From Corynespora cassiicola (lineage: Eukaryota; Ascomycota; Dothideomycetes; Pleosporales; Corynesporascaceae), in the NCBI GenBank assembly GCA_022059125.1, contig JAEUWY010000023.1:1798001-1862000 (forward strand): a stretch of DNA of 64,000 nt, in the 5' to 3' direction. The notes under the pieces were generated by a model. That model had not been told where the DNA came from. It searched no databases and saw only the letters and a list, made by a program, of their open reading frames with translations. The position numbers and the translations under genes are program-made. Shown in pieces: positions 45,500 through 57,088 of the stretch; position 1 is the first letter of the stretch; every line of letters begins with the position of its first letter.

Positions 45500-46923
45500 T
45501 CAATTAGTTTCTCCCCTGGCAGTGTCCGCCATCGGGGATCATGCGAGAAATGGATGCTTCTCTTGTGTGGGGGTTTGTACCTTTTTATCATTTATAACAT
45601 TCAAAATTTGTATTGTAAGAGCAATGCGTTGATTCCCCAACAATTAAAGAGAAGAAAGGAATGTCATGTGCTCGTGCTACTATTTTTAGAATTCCACAAG
45701 CCTCTATCTATTGACGATATTCTATATGCGGGTATCGGGCCTGAAGTACCCTGCTTCGGAGAATTCGGCCCATCGGAGAGCGACAAGTAGCGAGGGTGTC
45801 CATGGTGTCTTTTGCCTTCAAATAGCTACCTTGGATACAAAAGACCCAGGTTTCGAGATGGATTCATCAGCAGACCATGGTCTATGATTTCCGATGCGTC
45901 AAACTCCAAGCAGTGAGGCTTCACGAACTCGCATCTTTATCTGTAATGAAGCTTTTAAGTGATTTTTTTTCTTTTTCGCAAAGTTTGACAAATTAGGATT
46001 TCCAGACTTGATTACAGTATTAATATGTCGCCACCAGAATCGATGGGGGATATGTCTGGGTCGGAAGTCTTAAGGATCTGAGGGGAGGGAGATCCTTGAC
46101 CAAGAGACAAGGGCAGGCTAGTCTTTGGTCCCCAAGCTCGTCCAAATATATAAACGCAGCCTTTGATCATTTTATCTGATAGCAAAGTTCGAATGCAGTG
46201 ATTGGGTGTCTCGGGGAATCGGCGTTTCATACGGAGTGCGCATGAACTGCCAAATTAATAGACTCTTTAGCGCTCAATTGTCCCCACAACCCCATGGCGA
46301 TCTCGGAATCTTTTTTCTTTCAATTTTTCTTGCTTGGAGATTGCATTAAAGTCAGTCTAGGCGGATCGAATCTATGCGATTCATTTTTAGGGCTGAAGGG
46401 CTGCAAGGTTGCATGATGGCGCAATTGTCTATGGTTCCGATGTCTTGCCGCGAACACTGCACTGCGCTTTAGTGATTTGCACAGTGAAATATGCTTGGAT
46501 CGACACAGTATAATGATGTAGGGATGCACTGCTACAAATCGTTCTGCAACCCTAACATGGAAATCATTTTGAACGTAGTATGTTCTAAACCAACATTGAT
46601 AACGAGCATCGAGCAAACACTCGGGAGAGTTCTCGGGGGCGTGGTCCAAAAACAGAAATCATCAATGCGCGATGCAAAATCATGCCGACCCCTGGTGTGC
46701 AAGGAAGCAAGGTGCATTGGACGGGGATGGACAGGAGCATTGGGGACTAAGCTTCAACTTCAAAATATAAACTCAGGAATGGATCCTTTTCCATCTGAAC
46801 AACACCAGCGTCATTCGTTCCATTAACTCCAGTCACTCTTTTTTCACTCTTTTTTTTTCGAATTGCAATTCGCTTAAAGTCGCGATTTTGAATACTCTAA
46901 TACCCCTGTCTTCAGCCACCGCA
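45500..46923. other. AT-rich intergenic stretch
   Basis: About 1.4 kb. Only short frames without motifs. T-runs near 45965 and 46850 suggest untranslated or promoter DNA. No gene supported. Confidence 0.4.
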
Positions 46924-47106
46924 ATGCAATTCATCAACAAGCTGGCAGCGCTTCTTCTTCTAGCCCCTGCCATAGCGTCTGCGGCACCGGCTGCAGCTTC
47001 ACTCAGCCCCATTGTTGTGCCCAGCACCGAATATCCTGCAGAGGCTTCCATCGGGAAGCGCGGAAACGGGCATCTACCTTTTCGCTCGCAGCAGGGTCGC
47101 ATATAA
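46924..47106 (+). CDS. Candidate small secreted peptide precursor
   Basis: Not recognised. A 60-residue frame starts with a clean signal peptide (MQFINKLAALLLLAPAIASA, residues 1-20). It continues with an Ala/Pro/Ser-rich pro-region and a Lys-Arg pair at 45-46 of the kind cut by Kex2, leaving a 14-residue tail GNGHLPFRSQQGRI. It contains no cysteine. The start context (CCACCGCAATG) is good and a T-rich leader precedes it. It stands alone in a 3.4-kb gap. It could be a peptide precursor, a small effector or chance; a missed 3' exon is also possible because another open frame overlaps it downstream. Confidence 0.4.
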   Translation: MQFINKLAALLLLAPAIASAAPAAASLSPIVVPSTEYPAEASIGKRGNGHLPFRSQQGRI

Positions 47107-48913
47107 TTTCCCAAAGCGCTTTATTGGGAATAACGATGTCAACGAATACGATAATTACATGAAGAAAATGTCTCGGACCAATGCCGCCACGCCTGTATGT
47201 CAAATACGTGTCGCGGCAGTTGGAGGGGCTCGTGGAAAGCAAAAACAATCAGAAAGAAGCAAATCGGGGAGGGGATATACGCATAACAAACCATCAGAAG
47301 TGAGCTTAGAAATCTTTTTGCTGTAGGGCGACTAGTGTTGACATTCGGTAGATGTAAAGCTGATCGCAAGAGCCCCAACACCACTTGCAAGGAATTGAGC
47401 CGCGTCATACACGTGGCATGTTAATACTTGAGAAGTCTGCGGGGGCAAGCCCAAGAGTTGAGGCATCAAATGCAATGCCGTGGTGGGCAATCTCAAATAG
47501 AGAGCCTATCAAATGGCGTGTATGGTGGATGGCTGGTTGTTCAACGCACAGACCACCCGTTGGTGTTCCTCGTTTGGAGCAAGGTATTTGCTATTTCAGA
47601 ATGAGACTTGGATCTATGCATTGCGGAATGCAAAATTGTTAGACTTATTCCGACAGGCAAAGAATAAATGATATTTGTATGGCATTGCGTAGAAAGCGAT
47701 GACTGTGGGTGAAAACAATCCAATTGATAACTGCGGGTTTGATGTAGTGAGAGACGGTAAGAGCGATATGATATCAATCAATGGCAGTAGTCTTTGCGAC
47801 ACGCATTATACCAGCTTATACTCCCAATAGATAGAAGCATGCCGCTTTCCCTCTTCGTCAACGGTGATGCTTTGTCTTACAAAGAGTGCACCAATCACGA
47901 TCCGAGAACCGTATAGGGGTGACTGAAACGCCGTAGTCCAGTGAAGCTGGCAATGTGCTCGTGAGAATTGGCAGATAGTTTTTCGGGGTGCCCGATCAGC
48001 AAAAGCCATTGCGCATGGACATTATTCACTCGAGGAAATGGGTTTGGGAGCAGCAAAAGAGAGTTGAGCGTGAGGTGATGGCTGTCGCACGACAGGTGAA
48101 ACGGCTACCTGAAGCCATGTTTGGAATAGTGCCCACCCCTTTCTCGACCCGATCCATGGATGAGATCCATTCTATCTAGGTACAGAATGGCGTGATGCTC
48201 GCCAAAGACACGTCCAGAGCTGGCCAAATCGACAGCAGCTGAAAGACATACACAGGTATTCGTCCTTGTGGTTCTTAGAACGCCATCGGTGAGCCCCGCA
48301 GCTCAAAGAGTATTGGGGAAAAACCAAAGTGATCGACCTAACTGCATGTTTCTCGCCATGGTACGAAAACGTTCTCGACGATCTCCGAGACAGCCCTGGA
48401 CGGACTCATGATTCGCGCGCAGCCCCAAGTCTCGAATATGGAGTTTCCCTAAACGGCCGACGGCGTGGGCAGGGGCCAGCCAATCAGAAGACGAAGCGCC
48501 GAGTTTCCCCTACGCGCCGAGCCAGCCCTACGCCGCCACTGATAGGCGATTTTCCAATCCGACGACTCTACGCAGCACGACACCATGGGAACGCGGGAGA
48601 ACAGGTCGCATGACGTGCAGAGCGGTCAGGGGTGGAGCGCCCTCTTAACGGCAGGGGTTGCCTCACCTGTGCAACATGCTTTGCCCTCTCCCTCCCGTTC
48701 CCAACCCACGAACAGTCGTTCCTTACACTCCTTCTAATACCCTGCGCATCCTTGAGCCTTTCTCCGCAACCACACTCCTTCTATTACGCAAGATTGCTGG
48801 ATTCAATCTCTGCCGTCCGCGCGCATCGCGATACAAAAAAAAAAGAAAAAAGCCGTTCGCCGCCACACAAACACACCCACATCTTCCGGCTTTGTTGTTA
48901 CCCCACATCTCCA
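47107..48913. other. Intergenic region upstream of the one-TM protein
   Basis: About 1.8 kb with short motif-free frames. The last 200 bp contain pyrimidine-rich DNA and an A-rich leader (48834-48850) before the next start codon. No gene seen. Confidence 0.4.
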
Positions 48914-49273
48914 ATGGCCCCCCGTGTTTCATCCCTCGAGCCCCGCCAAACAAGTTCGAATGGCGGCTTTTCGCCCGCGGCCATTGCTGCCATCTTCGCT
49001 GCCATCGCTGCCATTCTCTCGCTGGTGCTCATCCTCGCCCTCGTCCTCCGGCGCCGCAAACGCAAACAGTACCGAAAGATGCTGGAGGACGCTACGAGCA
49101 GCCGATCGCAGGCGAGCGTCAAGAGCGCGAGTTTCGCGGGCATAGTCGTCACAAGGGAGGTGGAGCGGTTGAGCATGCCTGTCCCGGCCAAGTTGAAGAG
49201 GCTGAGAGGCGACGACGAGTTTGTCATGAGTGAGGTCGAGGCCGGTGGAAAGTTACGACAGGAATGGATATGA
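48914..49273 (+). CDS. Small single-pass membrane protein, unknown function
   Basis: Not recognised. Intronless, 119 aa from MAPRVSSLEPRQ. One strong transmembrane helix at about residues 21-45 (AAIAAIFAAIAAILSLVLILALVL) is followed at once by a basic stop-transfer stretch RRRKRKQYRK, predicting a short outside N-terminus and a cytosolic C-terminus. The C-terminal part is Ser-rich (TSSRSQASVKSASFAG), then charged. Layout resembles small fungal membrane proteins predicted beside wall sensors, but the extracellular part is only about 20 residues. G+C-rich third positions support coding. The frame is also open far upstream, so the ATG choice rests on its good context after the A-rich leader. Confidence 0.65.
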   Translation: MAPRVSSLEPRQTSSNGGFSPAAIAAIFAAIAAILSLVLILALVLRRRKRKQYRKMLEDATSSRSQASVKSASFAGIVVTREVERLSMPVPAKLKRLRGDDEFVMSEVEAGGKLRQEWI

Positions 49274-49699
49274 TGATACACGTCATGGTTTGATGCAGGA
49301 TGCTGTCCAGACGTTGAGCGTCGGGAATCTCACGATATGCTACTAGATTAATACACGGCTTCAGTGCTGCTTTACAATGACTTCATCGCCATTTAGGATG
49401 GAGTGCATGGCTTAATCAATCTTCTATTCGTACACATAATTGTAGTCACCCGTTGGACGTGCATCGTGACCGTTTCCCCAAAAACCATCATCTAGCATCT
49501 TGTTCTCCTGTCATCCAACCTATACATACCCTTTACCAATATTTTCTCTGGGGGCGTGTACTCCCCAACAAGCTCAGGTCACTGCAAATGCAGCCGGTGC
49601 GCCGGCTTCCATAACCTCTTACCGATGACTTGTACATGACCAAACAAATTCCATGCGGGCAGCGACAGTTTTCTGTCCTCCAATCTCGAAAAAAAAAAT
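49274..49699. other. Convergent intergenic region
   Basis: 3' ends of two genes face each other here. Nothing else seen. Confidence 0.4.
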
Positions 49700-51996
49700 C
49701 TAACCCAATTGACCTAACGGCTTTACATATTTCTTCCAAATGGCCAAGAAGTCTTGCCTATCTTGCTTGCTTTGGAACTTGATCTCGAATTCAGAATACC
49801 CGAAGCGATTCAGGGTCACCGGAGCACTCTTCGGCCTGCCAATCCCACCCAGGGCTTGGGGATTCGATTTCGGCGACCTTGTGAGGAATGCTAAGGGAGT
49901 AAAATCATCAGCTGGGTGCAGATTCGGAGTGTCTCTAGGACTGCTCAGTCGCCGTGTTGCCACGGCCGTCTCCTGATCTTCTTCTACCCTCGAGTCTTTG
50001 CGTTGTCGTTTGTATACCTTGTCACGCTTGTAACTGTCGGGTTTCCTGGAGAAGACTAGTTTTAGTTTATCGCTCGATTTCTTGTAGGTTGATTCGTCAA
50101 GCCATTCGAAAACACAGTGCGGTTCTTCAACCCAATGCGCCTTGGAGCCGAGATTCTCAGTGAAGAAGAGCAAAACCAACACTTCGGCATCGTCTATGCC
50201 AGCTGGACCACCATGAGGTTCACGTCGTCCCCAAAGGCGGATGTTTTTCCCACGACACTCTGGCTTGTTGAGATTGGAGTTGATTGACTGGATAGGACGG
50301 TCGTACAGCAGTTCGGCATCATCTGTGCCATTGCTCGTGTACAATAGCTTCTGTAGCGCGAACGAAGATTCTGGGGTATTGAAGGTATATTTGATGTCAA
50401 TGCAATGATTGTCTAACCTTCCACACGAGCCAAGCGGAAAGTTGATAATCTCAGTCCTGCCAATAGTTGTAGTCTGAGGGATAGCTGGCCCAGTGGCAGG
50501 GAAATTCTGTGTGACGAATGGACGGTTTTTACCCGGAGATCGGACAGATGACCGGATAGTAATGCCAGTGTCTTTTCGATATCTCCAGTACAGATCACAC
50601 TCCCTCTCTTGTGCTCCGTCAGACAAAGTGCGCTCCACTAAAACCTTGCGGGCGAGTATCTGCCAAGTCATGGCTCCCGCCCCTAGTGTAGTCAATTCCA
50701 ACGGGGTTGTATATGACCCTCCAACTAAGGACTGGGGTCCATGTTCTGGGGTGGTACTGGCTGTTGTGAAACTAATCCTCGGTTCCGAGGTGGTCGTCGC
50801 AGATGTACGGTAGGTGGATACAGAAGGCGTACGCTCGGCCGCATTTGCTGGGCTTGAGAGAAAATGCTCCCAGTCAACAGGCGCAAATTCGACGCCTTCT
50901 AGATTAGGAGTTCCCGTTAGGGACTGTGCTGGCGATTGTGTCATAGACTGTGGGGAGACAGTCGCAGGGGGTTGCATCAAAGGATCATTGTTGAATGCGG
51001 AGAAATTTCCCGAATGATCCGTTTCGAGGGTATAAGTACGAAGGGGGGCCTGCGGCATGCTACGAATCCCCTCTCTGACTGCACTACTTGGGCTTAACCT
51101 TGTACTCTTCTCAAGGGCGGTCCTCTTAACGCGATTCTCCTTCAAGGTGAGGGCTGCTTCGGCTTCCTGCCTCCAACGAGAAAGGACTGTTGCCCTTTCG
51201 GCATCCCCACCATCAAAAACCGTGGGCGCATCTCCGCATGAAAGAGGTCTGGGGTTGCGAGACTGGATTCTCAGGCGCTCTTCTTCATGCTTCAGCATAT
51301 CGAGGATCATGGCCCAATCTTTGTACACGTCCGCCTCGGAATCTGGAAGTTCGCGCGGCTTGATGCTGGTTGAGTGTGGGAGAGAAGTGTTGGTGTACAT
51401 TTTCCCCGCGAAGCTCATGGCTCGAAAGGGCGCCGTAGCTAGAAGTCGCTGTGTTTCTTTGGTAGCCTCCAGCTGGAGGCGCCTGCGAAATTGTCAGCAG
51501 CGGCGCAATTTGATGATGCCGAATCTGGACGCACAGTTGCAAGAAAGATATGCAGAGATGCAAGACCTGATAGTGACCAGCTATCTGCCTGCGCAGCCAG
51601 TCGACCTCATTCTCCTTGCCAATGTACCTGACCGTGTACAGGAACTTCTTGGCAGACATCTTTCGGTCAACGAGCTGCTCTCGATAAGGCTCAAGACACT
51701 TGTCGCAACGCTCCAATGTCTCCTTGAAGCTGGAACAAGGGAAAGGGAGGGGCTTATTGTACTCCTTCATGAGAGCGTCGAGCATGACGAGGAAGTGGTG
51801 GAAGTCGCCGAACTCACGCACGAGGGCCTCGACCTGTGCGGCGGAGCTCAAGTTTGCATCTGGCCCATGTGAGTGCGCGTCGATGGCATAGCGTACGGGA
51901 CTCTTGTGACATACTGTTGAAGGCGTCATAGATGCGCGTGGAGATCTCGACCAGTTTGATGATGTCGGACGGGCTCAAGCCCATTAGCGAGTCCAT
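49700..51996 (-). CDS. Hypothetical protein with fungal-type helical N-terminal domain
   Basis: Function unknown. Exons are 51996-51915, 51859-51535 and 51482-49700 (introns 55 and 52 nt); 729 aa. The splice joins are phase-consistent and give LQLRLQLEATKETQRLL across intron 2. The N-terminus (MDSLMGLSPSDIIKLVEIS, then REFGDFHHFLVMLDALM and CDKCLEPYREQL) is an all-helical module resembling those at the front of many fungal signalling or NLR-like proteins; no NACHT or repeat domain follows. The middle is Ser/Thr/Pro-rich, probably disordered. The C-terminal half holds a beta-rich region (LYWRYRKDTGITIRSS, VLVLLFFTENLGSKAHWVEEPHC) and ends FEIKFQSKQDRQDFLAIWKKY, reminiscent of a PH-like tail. 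A G/C-rich octamer repeat occupies its 5' leader. Confidence 0.8.
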
Positions 51997-51999
51997 GCT

Positions 52000-52030
52000 G
52001 GCAGGCGGGCAGGCGGGCAGGCGGGCAGGG
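52000..52030. repeat. Tandem GGCAGGCG repeat (3.9 copies)
   Basis: Three full GGCAGGCG units plus a partial one lie directly before the start codon of the 729-aa gene (start at 51996, minus strand), thus in its 5' leader. Likely polymorphic in copy number. Confidence 0.85.
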
Positions 52031-52411
52031 CTGGCCGCGCGCTGGCGCTGCAGAGGGCGATGAAGGCTTCAGACTTGACACATTGTACAAGTCCACGAGA
52101 AGTCGAGGCAGAGGCAGACTCCAAGATGGTGGGGGGTCGTGGGAGCAGGAAGGCTCACATAGGCCCTGCGCAGGGGCGATGCCTGCGCATTTCCCGAGAA
52201 GACGGGCGGGGGGCTCAGCGCGCACACGAGACATGGGCCGGACGCCTTCTTGGGTCAGGGCGGCGAGTCCTGGTGAAGCATCTGGGGCGCAATCGACTGC
52301 GAGGCCTTGTCGAGCTTGTCGAGGCCTTGGTGTCGATGCAGCCCTCGTGTAGGGTCATGTACGGCCGTGGCAGCCAATCAGCGCGGCGCCAATCAACGCG
52401 TCCCACCACTA

Positions 52412-52417
52412 CACGTG
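52412..52417. promoter_or_regulatory. CACGTG box (distal) upstream of phosphate transporter
   Basis: CACGTG followed by GGG, the preferred flank of the phosphate regulator Pho4/NUC-1, about 635 bp before the transporter start. Motif-based inference; CACGTG is also common by chance. Confidence 0.3.
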
Positions 52418-53027
52418 GGGATTTTCGCTACATCCCGACGTCTCCATCAACCCCCTACGCCCGAAGGCCTATACAAGTCCAGACGTGCGGATTCATTGTG
52501 GCGTCTTCTCATGTCTATCCATACTCGCTCCTGTCGCTTGCTCCGCCTCCAAGGTTCCAAGTCGAGCAGGTCTGTCGCCGACACGCGCAACTCTTCAATC
52601 CATCGGCCATCCAACGCAAGGGCGAAGCTATACGACGTGATCATTCCGCAGTTCTTGTTCCTGATTGTTGCGTCCGCGGACCCCCTGGATGGATCGTGCT
52701 TTTGTTCGCCTTGTATGCACCGGAACCATCATGCCGCAGTGCCGTATCAACTCTGACCGCGAACACGAAACTGCCTGTGGCTGTCAGGCTTTTCCACATT
52801 GCTCACCGGACTCGATGGTTTAGCCTAGTATTCTGAAAGTTGCCTTATTTTCAGCCCCCCTGCGAACCCCTTGGTGGAGGCTATGGCTCTGCACGTCCAC
52901 ATCATATGAGCCATGAGAACCCTCAAGGTCCTGCCGGCACTCCACGACTTGCCCACCCCCCATTATCGTTCATTGAACCCTCAATCCATCTCACCGCATT
53001 CCGACCCCACTGCATCTATCCTTTAAT

Positions 53028-53033
53028 CACGTG
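53028..53033. promoter_or_regulatory. CACGTG box (proximal) upstream of phosphate transporter
   Basis: TCACGTGA, a palindromic E-box, lies 17 bp before the assigned start codon. Such a close position would place it in the leader, so either it works there or transcription starts elsewhere. Confidence 0.3.
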
Positions 53034-53049
53034 ATAGCGTGTCTCAGAC

Positions 53050-55038
53050 ATGGGCGTCCGAAAATGGCTTAGCCGGCCCATGAGAGGTCATCACCTAGGA
53101 GTCGAGGACTTGACCACAGGAGACGAATCACTTCCGGTAGGCATGCTCCAGTGCGGCCATAAAATACTGGTTACCAGTATCTAACTTGCCAGTTATCGAA
53201 ACGCCGGGTATGGACACTGCAGACCATTGACCAGGCGCCGTTCCAGGTCTGGGTGGTGATAGTCGCCGGCGTCGGCTTCCTTACGGATGCATTTGGCTTA
53301 TTCGCCCTGAATGTCATCACTCCCATGATTGGCTATGTATATTATCCCAACAATCAGGACAGAGATCAGGTTCCAAGCTTGCCTAAGGAGGTAAAGACAG
53401 CCATGATGTGCTCTACCCTCGCAGGGACAATGATCGGCCAGGTAGCATTCGGATTTGCTGCGGATATTGTGGGAAGACGAAAAATGTACGGCCTTGAGCT
53501 TGTCATCATCATTGTCGGATCAATGTTGATGATCATGAGCTCCAACGGCGAGCACAACTCCATGAGCGTGGGCGGCTGGCTGATTGCTTGGAGGGCAGTT
53601 ATGGGTCTTGGAATCGGAGCAGACTATCCATTATCCGCTGTCATTACCGTAGAATTTGCGCCTCGCAAGTTCCGTGCTAGGATGATCAGTTGGGTGTTCT
53701 TCGCACAGCCGCTCGGTCAACTCTTGGCAAACTCCCTGTCCCTCGCCGCTGTCCAAGCCTTCAAGTCGCAGATTGAACAAAACAAGCCACATTGCTCCCC
53801 GGAAGACTTTGCTTGTTTCCGGGCTATTGACCGCCTGTGGAGGCTGGTCGTTGGAATAGGAATCATACCGGCCGTCTTGGCGTTGGCCTTCCGCTTCACC
53901 ATTCCCGAGAGCCCCCGATACAAGCTCGACATTCTGCGGAACGGAGGTACTGTGTACCAGGATACCAGAGACTATTTCGATGCACCTGAGATTGACGCGG
54001 AAAATGGAGAGATGCAGGCCATACCTGCTGTGGCTCCCGCCTTGCATGCGCACTTGACCTCTCGGCGCTCGAGTGAAATGTCTGAAACAGCTCCAGAAAA
54101 TATCGTGGCAAGTGACAGCGATTCCTTTAGTCAGGAAGGCTCAGACTTTGGGCAGGATCCTGCTCCAGGACTTACCGTGGCGCGTGTTGGGGATCTGGAC
54201 TACGTTCCGCCTCTGGCTTCCTGGGACGACGCCAAACAGTTTTTCATTCACGAAGGAAATTGGCATTATCTACTTGGCACCTCCTTGTCATGGCTATTTC
54301 TCGATTTTGCCTTTTACGGCCTTGGTTTCTCGTCGCCAGACATCGTTCGTCATATCTTTGAAGTCGAAACCGATGCACCTTCTGTCTTCCGCTCGCTCTT
54401 CGATAACAGCAAGAATACACTAATCATGGTATCAATCGGGGCCACAATAGGAGGCTTAGCTATGATAAAAGCCATCAAGTATTTATCGCCCAAGGTGATT
54501 CAGTTTTGGGGGTTTATTGTTCTCTCTGTGCTGTTCATGGTTACTGGAAGCGCATGGAAGCCACTACTTCGCGAGGACACCGGACGGTCGGGCATCATCG
54601 TTCTCTATGTAGTAAGCCACATCGCGTTCAATCTCGGACCGAATGTGACTACTTTCATTGTAAGTTCTTTGGTAGCACTATTTTCCCCTCATACTGACTG
54701 GATAGATTCCGGCCGAAATATTCCCAACCAGATACCGATGCACGTGCCACGGCATAGCGGCTGCCTCTGGGAAACTCGGCTCCTGGCTTGTGCAGATATT
54801 CCTAGCTTATGCGTTCAAAGGAAACAACCAGAAAGAAAAATTCAGTTACGAACGGGACTACTTTGGTATCGTGTTGCAAGTCATGAGCGGTTTTATGATC
54901 GCCGGCGCTATCACGACACATTTCTTGGTACCAGAGACGAGGGATCACGACAACAAATCCAGAACGCTAGAGGTCCTTGCAGGGGGTAAGAAAGTGTTGG
55001 AAGCATTGAACAAGCAAAGACGCAGTGATGATGATTGA
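53050..55038 (+). CDS. MFS phosphate:H+ symporter family (Pho84-like)
   Basis: Plasma-membrane importer of inorganic phosphate or a phosphate ester. Exons are 53050-53136, 53193-54659 and 54706-55038 (introns 56 and 46 nt, phase 0); 628 aa. Exon 1 (MGVRKWLSRPMRGHH) supplies a cytosolic N-terminus joining LSKRRVWTLQTIDQAPFQVW. About 12 helices. Family marks: GVGFLTDAFGLFALNV, FGFAADIVGRRKMYG, RAVMGLGIGADYPLSAVI, EFAPRKFRARM, IPESPRYKLDI and, after intron 2, IPAEIFPTRYRCTCHGI. The central loop is unusually long and Ser/Glu-rich (about residues 280-345), ending at SWDDAKQFF. The C-terminus ends in LVPETRD and a charged tail. Family is firm; phosphate versus glycerophosphodiester is not. Confidence 0.94.
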
Positions 55039-55363
55039 CCTTTCCAAAAAAGTCATCATATGGATCATTCATTTGTAAATTGCCATCACATTTCCAAACA
55101 TCACACAATGAGAGAGACACAGCAGTCAATCATGCCAAAAATAGATATGTGTAAATAAAGCATGCCAGTAATTGGAAAGTAATACTTATATGAGTAAGAA
55201 TTCTGCATAAAGTCATTGTAAATTGATACAGCACGATCATAATAACAAAGTCTTGTTTTTTTGAGGACAATGTGAGTCAATTAGGTAGTTCATAATACTT
55301 CTCCATCGTTTTGAAATCAGCTCCTTACTGGAGTCTCGTCCACATTAAAAGCCATCAGACAAA
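55039..55363. other. AT-rich intergenic region
   Basis: 325 bp, start of the AT-rich block. No gene seen. Confidence 0.4.
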
Positions 55364-56194
55364 ATGGGTCACTCTCATGCTACTTCTTCCAGTTCCCATT
55401 CAGTAGCATCTCAAACGAGCGTTTCTTCCACCACAGCTCCTACTCGCTTGCAGTTATTCAAAGTGGCCAAATGGGTCTGTGTCCATTGCGATGAGGAAAA
55501 CTTCTTTCAAAATACATCCCAGGCAAGACCCTTGGGAAGAATGAAATGTAGGAGTTGCCAGAGCCCTGTGAGTTGCGTACAAACCGTTCCATCTTTCGGT
55601 CCCTACAATTTTACCCGCATTCAAGTCAAGGACTTCGCAATTTCCTTGCCACCTGGTAGAATCACTCCCCGTACACTCTTTATATGGGCGTGTTGTAAAT
55701 GCGGTCGGTCTCACGACCAGCTACCGAAGAAGCCGGTGCCTAATCCCCCCAAGCCTGAAGAAAAGAGGAATAAGCTTCGGAAGCGTCTCTTAGACACGGC
55801 ACACAAGCTGCGCCATCAGAAAGAAAAGGAGACCTCTATGGTGATTACAACCCCCCACAATCCAGGTCTTGGTTCTAACTTGCGCTCAGGCCTTGTTATT
55901 CATTTCGATAAAGCTTGCAAGTGCAGCCATGTTACTTGCGAAATCTGCCTCAGGTTCATGGCGCGGGAAGATCATTCTGAGGATGAATGGGTCACTCCAA
56001 TTACTCCTTTTGAGGAGTCAAAAGCACAAGTCAATAAGACGAGAGAGGAAGAAGAACGTCTGAAGCATATCGAAGATACTGTGATTAACGCCATCATTAA
56101 AGAACAGAATGAGAGACTGGCGCAGCGGAGAGCTGAGACTGGATTTGATGACTATGATCCTTTCGCTGGCTTTGAAAATTTCACCCGCGACTGA
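55364..56194 (+). CDS. Cys-rich putative zinc-binding protein, unknown function
   Basis: Not assigned to a family. Intronless, 276 aa. The Ser-rich N-terminus is followed by a first Cys cluster (Cys39, Cys42, Cys62, Cys65: VCVHC and MKCRSC), a second (ACCKCGRSH at 109-117) and a third (CKCSHVTCEIC at 185-195). The CxxC spacing and final CKCSHxxCxxC resemble patterns in many uncharacterised fungal proteins and suggest one or more zinc sites; a RanBP2-like finger is possible for the first. A Lys/Arg/Glu coiled stretch lies between (EEKRNKLRKRLLDTAHKLRH), and the C-terminus is helical and acidic. No signal peptide. Located at the start of the AT-rich block. Confidence 0.75.
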   Translation: MGHSHATSSSSHSVASQTSVSSTTAPTRLQLFKVAKWVCVHCDEENFFQNTSQARPLGRMKCRSCQSPVSCVQTVPSFGPYNFTRIQVKDFAISLPPGRITPRTLFIWACCKCGRSHDQLPKKPVPNPPKPEEKRNKLRKRLLDTAHKLRHQKEKETSMVITTPHNPGLGSNLRSGLVIHFDKACKCSHVTCEICLRFMAREDHSEDEWVTPITPFEESKAQVNKTREEEERLKHIEDTVINAIIKEQNERLAQRRAETGFDDYDPFAGFENFTRD

Positions 56195-57088
56195 TTACTT
56201 TCTATAAATTTAAAGTAGTCTTGTCGAAGCTTGTGCAGGAAAACAGTCAATCTTGCACTTAATATATAACATCTCCCCTTTCGTGAAATTTTTTTTTCTC
56301 TTTGCTAAATCGTTCTGTCTGTGTTGGTGCATAGAATCTGTGAATTCCTTTCCGATACTCAAAATGTGGGAACTGTTCTCGAATAAGATATCAAATTACA
56401 ATTTTGAGCTGCGTGTGCAAAAGCTTATACAAATGCAAACGTGGACATGTACCTGATTCGCAGCAACCACGAGAAGGCTTCTGGAGGTCCGTTCTTCAGG
56501 AGCTTGATCAGGCGAGGTGGTTCAGGATCGACTAGAATCATGTAACATATCGTAATGAGGGAAATTGCATGATTAATTAGGGTGAAATATTAAGCTAAGA
56601 AGGGTAGAAAAAACCAATGTTAATGGGTGAAAGTTGAGAAGGAAATTATGTCGAGAGGGTGTGAATTAAATCAACTCCAATGGTGCCTCGAACCTTTTAT
56701 TGCCACACACTCGCGGCCCATCTCAGAGCTACCTCACCATACAAACAACTTTCACTTAGTGACAACCAATCTCCCTGCATTGATAAGCTACAATATCTCC
56801 CCTCAAGGGATTTTCCAATCCAATTTAGCGACTATGTCCGGAACATCTTCTGGCATGAAACACAGCGTATTGGCTGGTGGCGAGAGCTCTTTGATCTGGG
56901 ATAAGGATACACAATCAAAAGGTAAATTCTCAATCCAAATTTTGGGATGTGATCAGGGTACTGACACGACGTGAGAAACGGAAAAAACTTGCTCGTTTGA
57001 TTCTATCCAGACAAATACCTCCCCATGTTCCTTTCCAGGAGAAAACTGCAACATATCACTCAAGCCGAACACCACAAAACAAACTGAG
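56195..57088. other. AT-rich intergenic region with possible 5' exon
   Basis: About 0.9 kb, A+T-rich. A possible coding exon at 56834-56921 (MSGTSSGMKHSVLAGG start) could splice to 57039 in frame with the next gene. Otherwise nothing is seen. Confidence 0.35.

Larger units (their letters stand above)
51997..53049. other. Divergent promoter region of hypothetical gene and phosphate transporter
   Basis: About 1.05 kb holding the octamer repeat (52000-52030) and two CACGTG boxes. A 258-codon open frame at 52060-52836 is Arg/Ser-rich, motif-free and rejected as a gene. Confidence 0.4.

Noticed and set aside
52060..52836. 258-codon frame in a promoter region
   Set aside because: Arg/Ser-rich, no motif, overlaps frames on other strands; sits between two divergent genes where promoters are expected.
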